From the NCBI GenBank assembly GCA_040779335.1, contig JBFONV010000004.1:1-64000 (forward strand): DNA of 64,000 bases. The letters are read 5' to 3'. This document shows, piece by piece, positions 44,721-51,928 of this stretch. The notes beneath the pieces are model-generated. The model did not search any database and was not told the origin of the DNA. It saw nothing but the letters and a program-made list of their open reading frames with translations. The first letter of the stretch is position 1. The number at the start of each line of letters is the position of its first letter. Position numbers and translations under genes: made by a program. Source of the stretch: JBFONV01 sp040779335 (GTDB lineage Bacteria > Pseudomonadota > Gammaproteobacteria > Enterobacterales > Alteromonadaceae).

Positions 44721-45029
44721 TTATGCAGTTTTGTTACTAGCAGGCATAAGCGCTTGCTCAATCGTTGATTGCAGCAATTCTATTTTGCTTTGTGTTTGTA
44801 TGCGCTCGTCATTCATTTGTTTTTGACATTGTAATAAGTCATTGGCCAAATTCAGCGCTGTTAATAATAGTGCTTGTTCGGGGGTTGAAATAGCGTCGCT
44901 TTTGCTGGTTTTTTCTAGACGAATATTAAGTTCATTTGCCGCAGCAGCTAACGCGGTTTCTTGTCCTAATGGACAACCGATTTTAAGCTTGCGATCGATA
45001 ACTTTAATTTCTACAGTTTGTTTGCTCAT
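44721..45029 (-). CDS. zapA: Cell division protein ZapA
   Basis: 102 residues. The N-terminal VEIKVIDRKLKIGCPLGQETAL binding region and a C-terminal coiled coil (about 50-95) are typical of ZapA. It tetramerises and cross-links FtsZ filaments at the division ring. Like E. coli, it is divergent from ygfB-pepP-ubiH-ubiI. 6S RNA lies downstream. Confidence 0.94.
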   Translation of the reverse strand: MSKQTVEIKVIDRKLKIGCPLGQETALAAAANELNIRLEKTSKSDAISTPEQALLLTALNLANDLLQCQKQMNDERIQTQSKIELLQSTIEQALMPASNKTA

Positions 45030-45250
45030 AGCCGTGACAATGTCCTAGAAAATTAACAAAGTTTTTATCAAATGGTGATACATTTTGAAAAATAGTTCAA
45101 TAATTATACGTGTTTATAAAAACTTAACTAACCAAGGCACTATAACGGGGCAAGATTTACTATGCAAGCAAGGATACACTCTTTTCTGGCATCAGGATTA
45201 GGCCAATGTTAGGATAGCAACCAATACGCTGACGAAATTAGTTATTTTAT

Positions 45251-45820
45251 ATGACAGATGAAACAACCATAGAATTTGCCTCGGTACAGGCAGTCATCAC
45301 CACCGAAGGTATCAACCTTCATGGCGCCGAATTACATGGGGTATTAACTGGGCTAGTGTGCGCAGGTTTGAGTTTTGAAGATCATGAATATGCCGTGATA
45401 CTAAAAGATCTCTTTAATAATGGCGAAGGTTTTCCGCTTAGGATCAAATCATTGTTAAAAGATCTGTACAGTGATATTTGGCAAAATATTTTGGATGATA
45501 CCTATAGCTTTCAATTACTATTACCTGATGATGATGACTCCATTATTGAACGGGGTCATGCGTTAAGCATGTGGGTACAAGGCTTTAATCTTGGCTTTGG
45601 TCTGCAACAAAAAAATAACCCAGTATTGTCCGAAGATGTTAAAGAAGTACTGGCTGACTTTGCTGAAATTGCCAATCTTTCTGACGAGTTAGAAGAAGAT
45701 GAAGACACCGAGCAGGCCTATTATGAAATAGCTGAATATGTGCGCATTTCTGCCTTGCTTTGTTTTACTGAGTTAGGTACCCCACCGACAACTCAACCTG
45801 ATGATAAAACCATACACTAA
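45251..45820 (+). CDS. ygfB: UPF0149/YgfB-family protein
   Basis: 189 residues, acidic. LHGAELHGVLTGLVCAG at the N-terminus and RGHALSMWVQGFNLGFG plus AEYVRISALLCFTEL are YgfB/YecA signatures. In Pseudomonas, YgfB affects regulation of beta-lactam resistance; the general role is unknown. The stop overlaps the pepP start (TAATG type, 1 base), so translation is coupled. It is the first gene of the ygfB-pepP-ubiH-ubiI operon. Confidence 0.93.
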   Translation: MTDETTIEFASVQAVITTEGINLHGAELHGVLTGLVCAGLSFEDHEYAVILKDLFNNGEGFPLRIKSLLKDLYSDIWQNILDDTYSFQLLLPDDDDSIIERGHALSMWVQGFNLGFGLQQKNNPVLSEDVKEVLADFAEIANLSDELEEDEDTEQAYYEIAEYVRISALLCFTELGTPPTTQPDDKTIH

Positions 45821-47175
45821 TGTTAAAAGACGCTATACTTCCTAAAACCGAATTTATTGTCAGGCGTGAGCGTTTTTTTGCTGAAATGCCAGCAAATAGC
45901 ATGGCGCTGTTTCCTGCCGCACAGGAAGTCACTCGCAGCAACGATACCGAATATCCATTCTGCCAAAATAAAAACTTCTTTTACTTAACTGGTTTTAACG
46001 AACCTGATGCGCTTATAGTCTTACTTAAAAATAATGCTTCAGATGATATTGAAGAGCAGCAAGCAATATTGTTTTGTCGCGCTAAAGATCCATTACAAGA
46101 AGTGTGGCATGGCAGAAGAGTAGGGCCAGAACAGGCTCAAACACTTTATGGTTTTGAACAATGTTTTTCTTTGGCTGAAATAGACACTCTTATTCCGAGT
46201 TACTTACAAAGTAAACAACAACTGATGTATTGCCGAGGGGCTGACAGCGCATTTGAACAGCGTATTCAGGATTGGTTTTCGCTAGTTAAAGCGCAAGCTA
46301 GGCAAGGAAAACGTCCCCCTAAGATTATCTTTGACTGTGCCTCAATTATTCATGAGCAAAGACTGATCAAAAGTGCAGCAGAACTTGAGCTAATGCGACG
46401 CGTGAATCAAATTAGTGGCGGTGCTCACCAACGGGCTATGGAAAAAACATCCGTGGGTAAATTTGAGTATCAAATTGAAGCGGAAATTTTGCACGAATTT
46501 GCTCGCCATGGCGCACGTCATCCCGCTTATGCCAGTATTGTTGCTGGTGGAGACAACGCCAATATTTTACATTACACCGACAATAGTGATGTACTTAAAG
46601 ATAACGAATTACTGTTGATAGACGCTGGTGGTGAACTGGGCGGTTATGCTGCCGATATTACGCGTACTTTTCCGGTTAATGGCAAGTTTACCGAGCCACA
46701 AAGGGCTATTTATCAACTTGTACTCGATGCGCAAGAATTAGCGATAGCGGCAATCAAACCCAACTGCTCGTTTGCAGTACTCAACGACTTGGTGTGTGAG
46801 CTTCTCACTAAAGGTTTACTCGAACTGGGCATATTATCGGGTGATTTGACTGAGCTGATAAAAGATAAAGCCTGTAAAAAGTACTTTATTCATGGTTTGG
46901 GTCACTGGCTAGGGCTTGATGTTCACGATGTCGGTGATTATCAAGTTAATGAAGAGCGTCAACAATTACGAGCGTTTGCACCGGGGATGGCGATGACCAT
47001 TGAACCGGGCTTATATATTCCATTAACTGATACCAGTGTTGATGAAAAATGGCGGGGTATTGGTGTACGTATTGAAGATAATGTTGTGGTTACTGAGCAA
47101 GGTTATGAAAACCTAACCGTCAATGCGCCTAAATCTATTGCTGAAATTGAAGCTATTATGTCGACGAGCAAATAG
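45820..47175 (+). CDS. pepP: Xaa-Pro aminopeptidase P
   Basis: 451 residues, pita-bread metallopeptidase. The N-terminal domain (about 1-170) is followed by the catalytic domain with metal ligands Asp268 and Asp279 (LLIDAGGELGGYAADITRTF), a His in HGLGHWLGLDVHD and Glu in MTIEPGLY and IEDN. It removes N-terminal residues before proline, using manganese. The operon position matches E. coli. Confidence 0.97.
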   Translation: MLKDAILPKTEFIVRRERFFAEMPANSMALFPAAQEVTRSNDTEYPFCQNKNFFYLTGFNEPDALIVLLKNNASDDIEEQQAILFCRAKDPLQEVWHGRRVGPEQAQTLYGFEQCFSLAEIDTLIPSYLQSKQQLMYCRGADSAFEQRIQDWFSLVKAQARQGKRPPKIIFDCASIIHEQRLIKSAAELELMRRVNQISGGAHQRAMEKTSVGKFEYQIEAEILHEFARHGARHPAYASIVAGGDNANILHYTDNSDVLKDNELLLIDAGGELGGYAADITRTFPVNGKFTEPQRAIYQLVLDAQELAIAAIKPNCSFAVLNDLVCELLTKGLLELGILSGDLTELIKDKACKKYFIHGLGHWLGLDVHDVGDYQVNEERQQLRAFAPGMAMTIEPGLYIPLTDTSVDEKWRGIGVRIEDNVVVTEQGYENLTVNAPKSIAEIEAIMSTSK

Positions 47176-47246
47176 TCGTCGCAATGGGTGAGCGGCAATA
47201 AAAAAGTCCTGAATGAAATTTCGTTGCGGCTGAGAATAGTGAGTAA

Positions 47247-48509
47247 ATGTCTGGTTTAACTGACAATAACAATAACAATAACAATAACACCATGAATAAT
47301 AAATTTGACGTGGTTATCGCCGGTGGCGGCCTATCGGGTTGTTTAACGGCATTAAGTTTAGCCGATTGCAAACACGCCAATGGTACACCATTATCGATTG
47401 CGATTGTTGAAGCTAACCCTATTTTAAGTGATGCCTCGCTGACCTTTGATGATCGCGTACTGGCGCTATCGCATGGTACGTCACGTTATTTTGAAAAATT
47501 AGGTGCTTGGCAAACGTTGCGCACTGATGCTGAACCAATCAAGCGTATTCATATTTCGGATCGTGGTTATTATGGCAAAGCAAGGTTAGACGCTCACGAT
47601 CATGATGTCTTTGCCTTGGGATATGTTGTTGAAATGTCGCTCATTGGTAAGTCTTTACTTACCGCATTAAAGCCTAAAAACAATGTGCATTGGTTTGCCC
47701 CCAATTCAATACAAGCAATAAAGTGGCAATCATCAGGTGTGCAAATAAGCTTAGATAATGATGAAAGCCTTAACGGCAAACTATTGCTAGCCTGTGATGG
47801 TGGCATGTCGGCGTGTCGTCAGTTTGCCAATATTGGGGTTGATAAACACGATTATGGACAAGCAGCGCTGATTGCCAATGTCAGTACATCGAAACCTCAT
47901 GACAATATCGCGTATGAACGTTTTACTGAAACTGGTCCTATCGCGATGTTGCCTTTGTCTGCTGGCAAACATCAACAAGTCAATCAGGGCGCACGTTGTT
48001 CACTGGTATGGACGTTAACGCCAGAGAAAGCAGAAACGATGCAAGCACTTAGCGATGATCTGTTTAAACAACAGCTAGAAAGTGCTTTTGGCAGTTGGTT
48101 AGGTGCAATTACCCATGTCGGTAAGCGCAATGTTTATCCACTAAGTTTAGTGCAAGCTCAAGAGCAAATTTATCACCGCATGGCATTGGTGGGTAACGCG
48201 TCACACACTATTCATCCTATAGCCGGACAGGGCTTTAACTTAGGTGTTCGTGATGTGCAGCAGCTCGCTACATTAATTTCACAAGCGTTAAGTCATCACC
48301 AAGACATTGGTGGTTTTTCTTTGCTCAATCAATATGCGCAGCATCGAAAGGCGGATCAACAACAAGTGATTGCGTTAACCGATTCGTTGGTCACCTTATT
48401 TTCTAATGACCTAGCGCCATTGGTCGTTGGACGTAATATCGGCTTGAAGGTATTAAATTATTTTACGCCGTTAAAAAATGCCTTAGTAAAAAAGACCATG
48501 GGTTATTAA
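47247..48509 (+). CDS. ubiH: 2-octaprenyl-6-methoxyphenyl hydroxylase UbiH
   Basis: 420 residues. The FAD motif VVIAGGGLSGCLTALSLA lies at about residues 22-39, and the second FAD block in GNASHTIHPIAGQGFNLG at the C-terminal side. It belongs to the UbiH/UbiF/Coq6 hydroxylases of ubiquinone synthesis; synteny supports ubiH. The N-terminal MSGLTDNNNNNNNNTM contains eight Asn from a short DNA repeat. An internal ATG at 47292 would skip it; no ribosome binding site supports that, so the longer start is kept. Confidence 0.9.
   Translation: MSGLTDNNNNNNNNTMNNKFDVVIAGGGLSGCLTALSLADCKHANGTPLSIAIVEANPILSDASLTFDDRVLALSHGTSRYFEKLGAWQTLRTDAEPIKRIHISDRGYYGKARLDAHDHDVFALGYVVEMSLIGKSLLTALKPKNNVHWFAPNSIQAIKWQSSGVQISLDNDESLNGKLLLACDGGMSACRQFANIGVDKHDYGQAALIANVSTSKPHDNIAYERFTETGPIAMLPLSAGKHQQVNQGARCSLVWTLTPEKAETMQALSDDLFKQQLESAFGSWLGAITHVGKRNVYPLSLVQAQEQIYHRMALVGNASHTIHPIAGQGFNLGVRDVQQLATLISQALSHHQDIGGFSLLNQYAQHRKADQQQVIALTDSLVTLFSNDLAPLVVGRNIGLKVLNYFTPLKNALVKKTMGY
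47265..47288 (+). repeat. AAYAAY trinucleotide tract coding for eight asparagines
   Basis: Alternating AAT and AAC codons (four AACAAT hexamer-like units) just after the ubiH start. Simple repeats of this sort can change length by replication slippage in steps that keep the frame. Confidence 0.8.
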
Positions 48510-48568
48510 GACGTGACATGCTTACACGCTTATAGAGAACCAACTAACGACACCAAAACAGTAAATGA

Positions 48569-49822
48569 ATGAGCGATGGACAGACAATGCAAAAATTTGA
48601 CGTATTAATTATAGGCGGCGGTATGGTCGGTTTAACGCTTGCCATTGCAATACGAAAATTAACGCCATTAAGCGTTGCTATAGTTGATACGTTACTGCCA
48701 ACCGATCTAGCAGATGAACCCGAAGTACGCGTTAGTGCGATAAATAGCGCCAGTCAGCATCTGTTTGCCAACTTAGACGTGTGGTCACTTATCGACGCTC
48801 AACGCACTCAGCCGTATCAGCATATGCATGTTTGGGATAAAGCTGGTTATGGGCAATTGAATTTCGATATCAGCGAATTAAAAAACGATATTGATAGTGA
48901 GCAACTAGGCTGGATCATCGAAAACAAAGTCATCCGCAATGCACTATGGCAAAAAGCGCAACTCGATGATGGCATCACATTATTTACCGAAGAGGTCGTG
49001 ACCAATGTAGCCATGGGCGACAGTGAAGTTTTTGCCAGCTTTGCCAGTCATCCTCCTATTATGGCGAAATTGTTAGTCGGCGCTGATGGCGCAAATTCAT
49101 GGGTGCGTCAGCAAATGGATATGCCATTAGCGTTTCGTGACTATGATCATCACGCCGTTGTCGCAACGGTGCAATGTCAAGATCATCAAAATACCGCATG
49201 GCAGGTATTTTTGCCCACCGGACCGTTGGCATTTTTACCTTTATACCAGCAAGATCTTTGTTCGATCGTTTTCTCGACGTCGCCGCAAGACGCTCAGCGA
49301 GTGGTTCAGCTAGATGCTGAAGCGTTTGCTAAAGAGTTAACCGCAGCAAGTGACGGCAAACTCGGCAAAATTAAATTACTGAGCAAGCGTTATACCCATC
49401 CATTAACCATGCGTTTAGCACACGACTTTATTAAACAGCGTGTTGTCTTAATTGGTGATGCTGCGCATACCATTCACCCACTGGCAGGGCAAGGGGTTAA
49501 CCTTGGCTTACTAGATGCTGCGGCGCTAGCACAAGTACTGGCAGAGCAGGTGAGTGAGCAAAGCGAGCATTCGCAAAGTGCTTGGGTGAATGATAAATCG
49601 TTGCAAGCGTTTTCCCGCTGGCGCCGATCAGAAGCCACCGATATGATCGCCGCTATGGAAGCAATTAAGCAAATATTTACTCCGCAAAATACCGCCAGCA
49701 ATATAGTCAGAGGTATTGGCTTATCGTTACTTGATCGTTTTTCTCCGGCTAAAAATCAGTTAATGCAACAAGCCCTAGGTCATAAAAGTAACTTGCCGGA
49801 ACTGGCTAAACAAATGCGTTAA
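48569..49822 (+). CDS. ubiI: 2-polyprenylphenol 6-hydroxylase-type UbiI/VisC
   Basis: 417 residues. FAD motifs are FDVLIIGGGMVGLTLAIAI near the N-terminus and GDAAHTIHPLAGQGVNLGLLD later. It is a paralogue of the upstream ubiH product and would be the C5 hydroxylase of ubiquinone synthesis, by position (E. coli visC/ubiI next to ubiH). The start is at 48569 or at an internal ATG (MQKFDV, 48587); both are weakly supported. Confidence 0.9.
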   Translation: MSDGQTMQKFDVLIIGGGMVGLTLAIAIRKLTPLSVAIVDTLLPTDLADEPEVRVSAINSASQHLFANLDVWSLIDAQRTQPYQHMHVWDKAGYGQLNFDISELKNDIDSEQLGWIIENKVIRNALWQKAQLDDGITLFTEEVVTNVAMGDSEVFASFASHPPIMAKLLVGADGANSWVRQQMDMPLAFRDYDHHAVVATVQCQDHQNTAWQVFLPTGPLAFLPLYQQDLCSIVFSTSPQDAQRVVQLDAEAFAKELTAASDGKLGKIKLLSKRYTHPLTMRLAHDFIKQRVVLIGDAAHTIHPLAGQGVNLGLLDAAALAQVLAEQVSEQSEHSQSAWVNDKSLQAFSRWRRSEATDMIAAMEAIKQIFTPQNTASNIVRGIGLSLLDRFSPAKNQLMQQALGHKSNLPELAKQMR

Positions 49823-49849
49823 CAGACAAGGATTTAATCGCCAATTATT

Positions 49850-49893
49850 GGCTAGTGATCCGCTAGTGATCTGCTAGTGATTGGCTAATGATT
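49850..49893. repeat. 11-base tandem repeat, four copies
   Basis: Copies GGCTAGTGATC, CGCTAGTGATC, TGCTAGTGATT and GGCTAATGATT. The bases that follow, up to 49970, hold further degenerate CCTCGATAA repeats. The 410-base gap between ubiI and gcvT otherwise contains the hairpin and promoter listed next; no gene is seen. Confidence 0.7.
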
Positions 49894-50023
49894 GTTTCTG
49901 TATTTGTCCCAGTGGTAACCTCGATAATGACTTCAACAATTACCTCGATAAGCACCTCAATTATTCCCGTAAGGATCCTAGGGAAATTAATCACAATTTA
50001 GTGATGTTATAACCATTTAAAAT

Positions 50024-50066
50024 AGAATAATATTTTCAAAGCTACCACTTGTGAAAATATTATTCT
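50024..50066. repeat. Long inverted repeat upstream of gcvT
   Basis: AGAATAATATTTTCA (50024-50038) pairs perfectly with TGAAAATATTATTCT (50052-50066). Inner AAG/CTT pairing with one bulged G lengthens it to about 18 pairs with a CTACCA loop. No T-tract follows, so it is not a typical terminator. Confidence 0.75.
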
Positions 50067-50115
50067 GCATATGTGTTTAAGTCGGGTTTTTATTTGAAAT
50101 GTGCAATGATCTTTG

Positions 50116-50144
50116 TTGAATGAACGAGGCCTCGTCGCTATAAT
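50116..50144 (+). promoter_or_regulatory. gcvT promoter with palindromic operator in the spacer
   Basis: TTGAAT (-35, 50116-50121) and TATAAT (-10, 50139-50144) with exactly 17 bases between. The spacer contains the perfect 12-base palindrome ACGAGGCCTCGT (50124-50135), a typical repressor site position. Transcription would start near 50151, about 80 bases before gcvT. The regulator is unknown. Confidence 0.65.
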
Positions 50145-50232
50145 TATCACCAAATTTTGTAATTCTTTGGTCTTTGTCCTATTTTTACGCGTAAAAATGG
50201 CGATGAAACAACTAACATGAGTGAAACATACG

Positions 50233-51321
50233 ATGAGCAATAAAACCGTATTACATGCCAAGCACCTTGAAGCTGGCGCAAAAATGGTTGATTTTCACGG
50301 CTGGGAAATGCCGATTAATTATGGTTCTCAAATTGAAGAGCATCATGCCGTTCGTCAAGACGCAGGTATGTTCGATGTTTCACACATGACCATCGTTGAC
50401 ATTAAAGGACCTGACGCTAAAGCGTTTTTACGTCGTTTAGTGATCAATGATGTTGCTAAATTAACCGTTCCAGGTAAAGCGTTATACACCGGCATGCTTA
50501 ATGAAGCAGGTGGGGTGATTGATGATTTGATCATCTATTTCTTCACTGATACTGACTATCGTTTAGTAGTTAACTCGGCAACGCGTGAAAAAGACTTAGC
50601 GTGGATGAGCAAACAATCTGAAGGTTTTGATATTACCATTACCGAGCGTCCAGAGTTTGGCATGATCGCGGTTCAAGGACCACAAGCAAAAGCAAAAGTA
50701 GCAACCTTATTAAACGCTGAGCAAAGTGCAAGCGTTGAAGGCATGAAGCCATTTTTTGGTGTGCAAGTGGGTGATGTATTTATCGCCACTACTGGTTATA
50801 CCGGAGAAGAAGGTTACGAAATTATTGTTCCTGATTCAGTGGCTGAAGATTTTTGGCAGCAACTAGTTGATGCCGGTGTTAAACCTTGTGGTTTAGGCGC
50901 GCGTGACACTTTACGTTTAGAAGCTGGCATGAACTTATACGGTTTAGACATGGACGAAAGCATTTCTCCATTGGCCGCTAACATGGCGTGGACAATTAGC
51001 TGGGAACCAGAAGATCGTGACTTTATCGGTCGTTCAGTATTAACCGCGCAAAAAGCAGCGGGCGATCAACCTAAACTGGTTGGTTTAGTGCTTGAAGAAA
51101 AAGGCGTATTACGCACCGGTCTTAAAGTGATCACAGATGCTGGCGAAGGGGTTATTACTTCAGGAACATTTTCACCGACATTAGGCTACAGCATTGCAAT
51201 GGCACGTGTGCCACGTAGCGTAAAATTAGGTGATACGGTTGAAGTAGAAATGCGCAAAAAGTTGGTTAAAGTTCAAGTGATCAAACCAAGCTTTGTTCGT
51301 AACGGCAAAAAAGTTTTTTAG
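50233..51321 (+). CDS. gcvT: Glycine cleavage system aminomethyltransferase (T protein)
   Basis: 362 residues from ATG at 50233, chosen over GTG at 50221 because it aligns with the E. coli T-protein start. KMVDFHGWEMPINYGSQIEEH, MFDVSHM and GYTGEEGYEI are family blocks. It transfers the methylene unit from the lipoylated H protein to tetrahydrofolate. It is the first gene of gcvT-gcvH-gcvP. Confidence 0.97.
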   Translation: MSNKTVLHAKHLEAGAKMVDFHGWEMPINYGSQIEEHHAVRQDAGMFDVSHMTIVDIKGPDAKAFLRRLVINDVAKLTVPGKALYTGMLNEAGGVIDDLIIYFFTDTDYRLVVNSATREKDLAWMSKQSEGFDITITERPEFGMIAVQGPQAKAKVATLLNAEQSASVEGMKPFFGVQVGDVFIATTGYTGEEGYEIIVPDSVAEDFWQQLVDAGVKPCGLGARDTLRLEAGMNLYGLDMDESISPLAANMAWTISWEPEDRDFIGRSVLTAQKAAGDQPKLVGLVLEEKGVLRTGLKVITDAGEGVITSGTFSPTLGYSIAMARVPRSVKLGDTVEVEMRKKLVKVQVIKPSFVRNGKKVF

Positions 51322-51451
51322 TTTATTGATCTGACACAGCAAGTGTTTAACAAGATTAATAATGAGTAAAAATTACGCTATAGTAGTTAAAGCCATAGCG
51401 ATCGGCATTAGCTAAAAACAACAAAATTAAATAAAGACTAGGAACATTAAA

Positions 51452-51841
51452 ATGAGCAACATTCCTTCAGAATTAAAATATGCAACATCACACGAGTGGG
51501 TACGTAACGAAGGTAACGGTATTGTTACTATTGGTATTACTGAGCACGCACAAGACTTGTTAGGTGATATGGTATTTGTTGAATTACCAGAAGTTGGTGA
51601 AAACGTGAGTACAGGTGATGACGTTGCTGTAGCTGAATCGGTAAAAGCAGCATCCGATATTTATGCACCAGTATCAGGTGAAATCATTGAAGTGAACGAA
51701 GATCTTGAAGACTCTCCAGAGCTAGTTAACTCTGACGCTTTTGGTGATGGTTGGATGTTTAAAATCAAACTTGAAGATGAATCAGAATTAGACGCTTTGT
51801 TAGACGCTGAAGGCTACGAAAACTCTATTGATGAAGATTAA
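51452..51841 (+). CDS. gcvH: Glycine cleavage system H protein
   Basis: 129 residues, acidic. The lipoylated lysine is Lys65 in VAVAESVKAASDIYAPVSG, the usual ESVKA context. It carries the aminomethyl group between P, T and L proteins. AGGA lies 9 bases before the ATG. It is in the gcv operon, 130 bases after gcvT and 87 before gcvP. Confidence 0.97.
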   Translation: MSNIPSELKYATSHEWVRNEGNGIVTIGITEHAQDLLGDMVFVELPEVGENVSTGDDVAVAESVKAASDIYAPVSGEIIEVNEDLEDSPELVNSDAFGDGWMFKIKLEDESELDALLDAEGYENSIDED

Positions 51842-51865
51842 TCTTTAATTATTAAATTGTTATTA

Positions 51866-51890
51866 GCCCTGAACTCGTTTCAGGGCTTTC
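51866..51890 (+). terminator. Terminator-like hairpin between gcvH and gcvP
   Basis: GCCCTGAA and TTCAGGGC (8-base stem, loop CTCGT) followed by TTTCTGT. A weak U-tract suggests partial termination or a 3' end that stabilises the gcvTH messenger. Confidence 0.55.
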
Positions 51891-51928
51891 TGTATTCAAC
51901 GTATATAAATTTTTAAGTGAAGCTGTTT

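Noticed and set aside
49850..49893. Short direct repeats as a CRISPR array
   Set aside because: 11-base units lie head to tail with no spacers and no cas genes.
49990..50232. Glycine riboswitch before gcvT
   Set aside because: None of the conserved glycine-aptamer segments were found; only a hairpin and a promoter with a palindrome are present.
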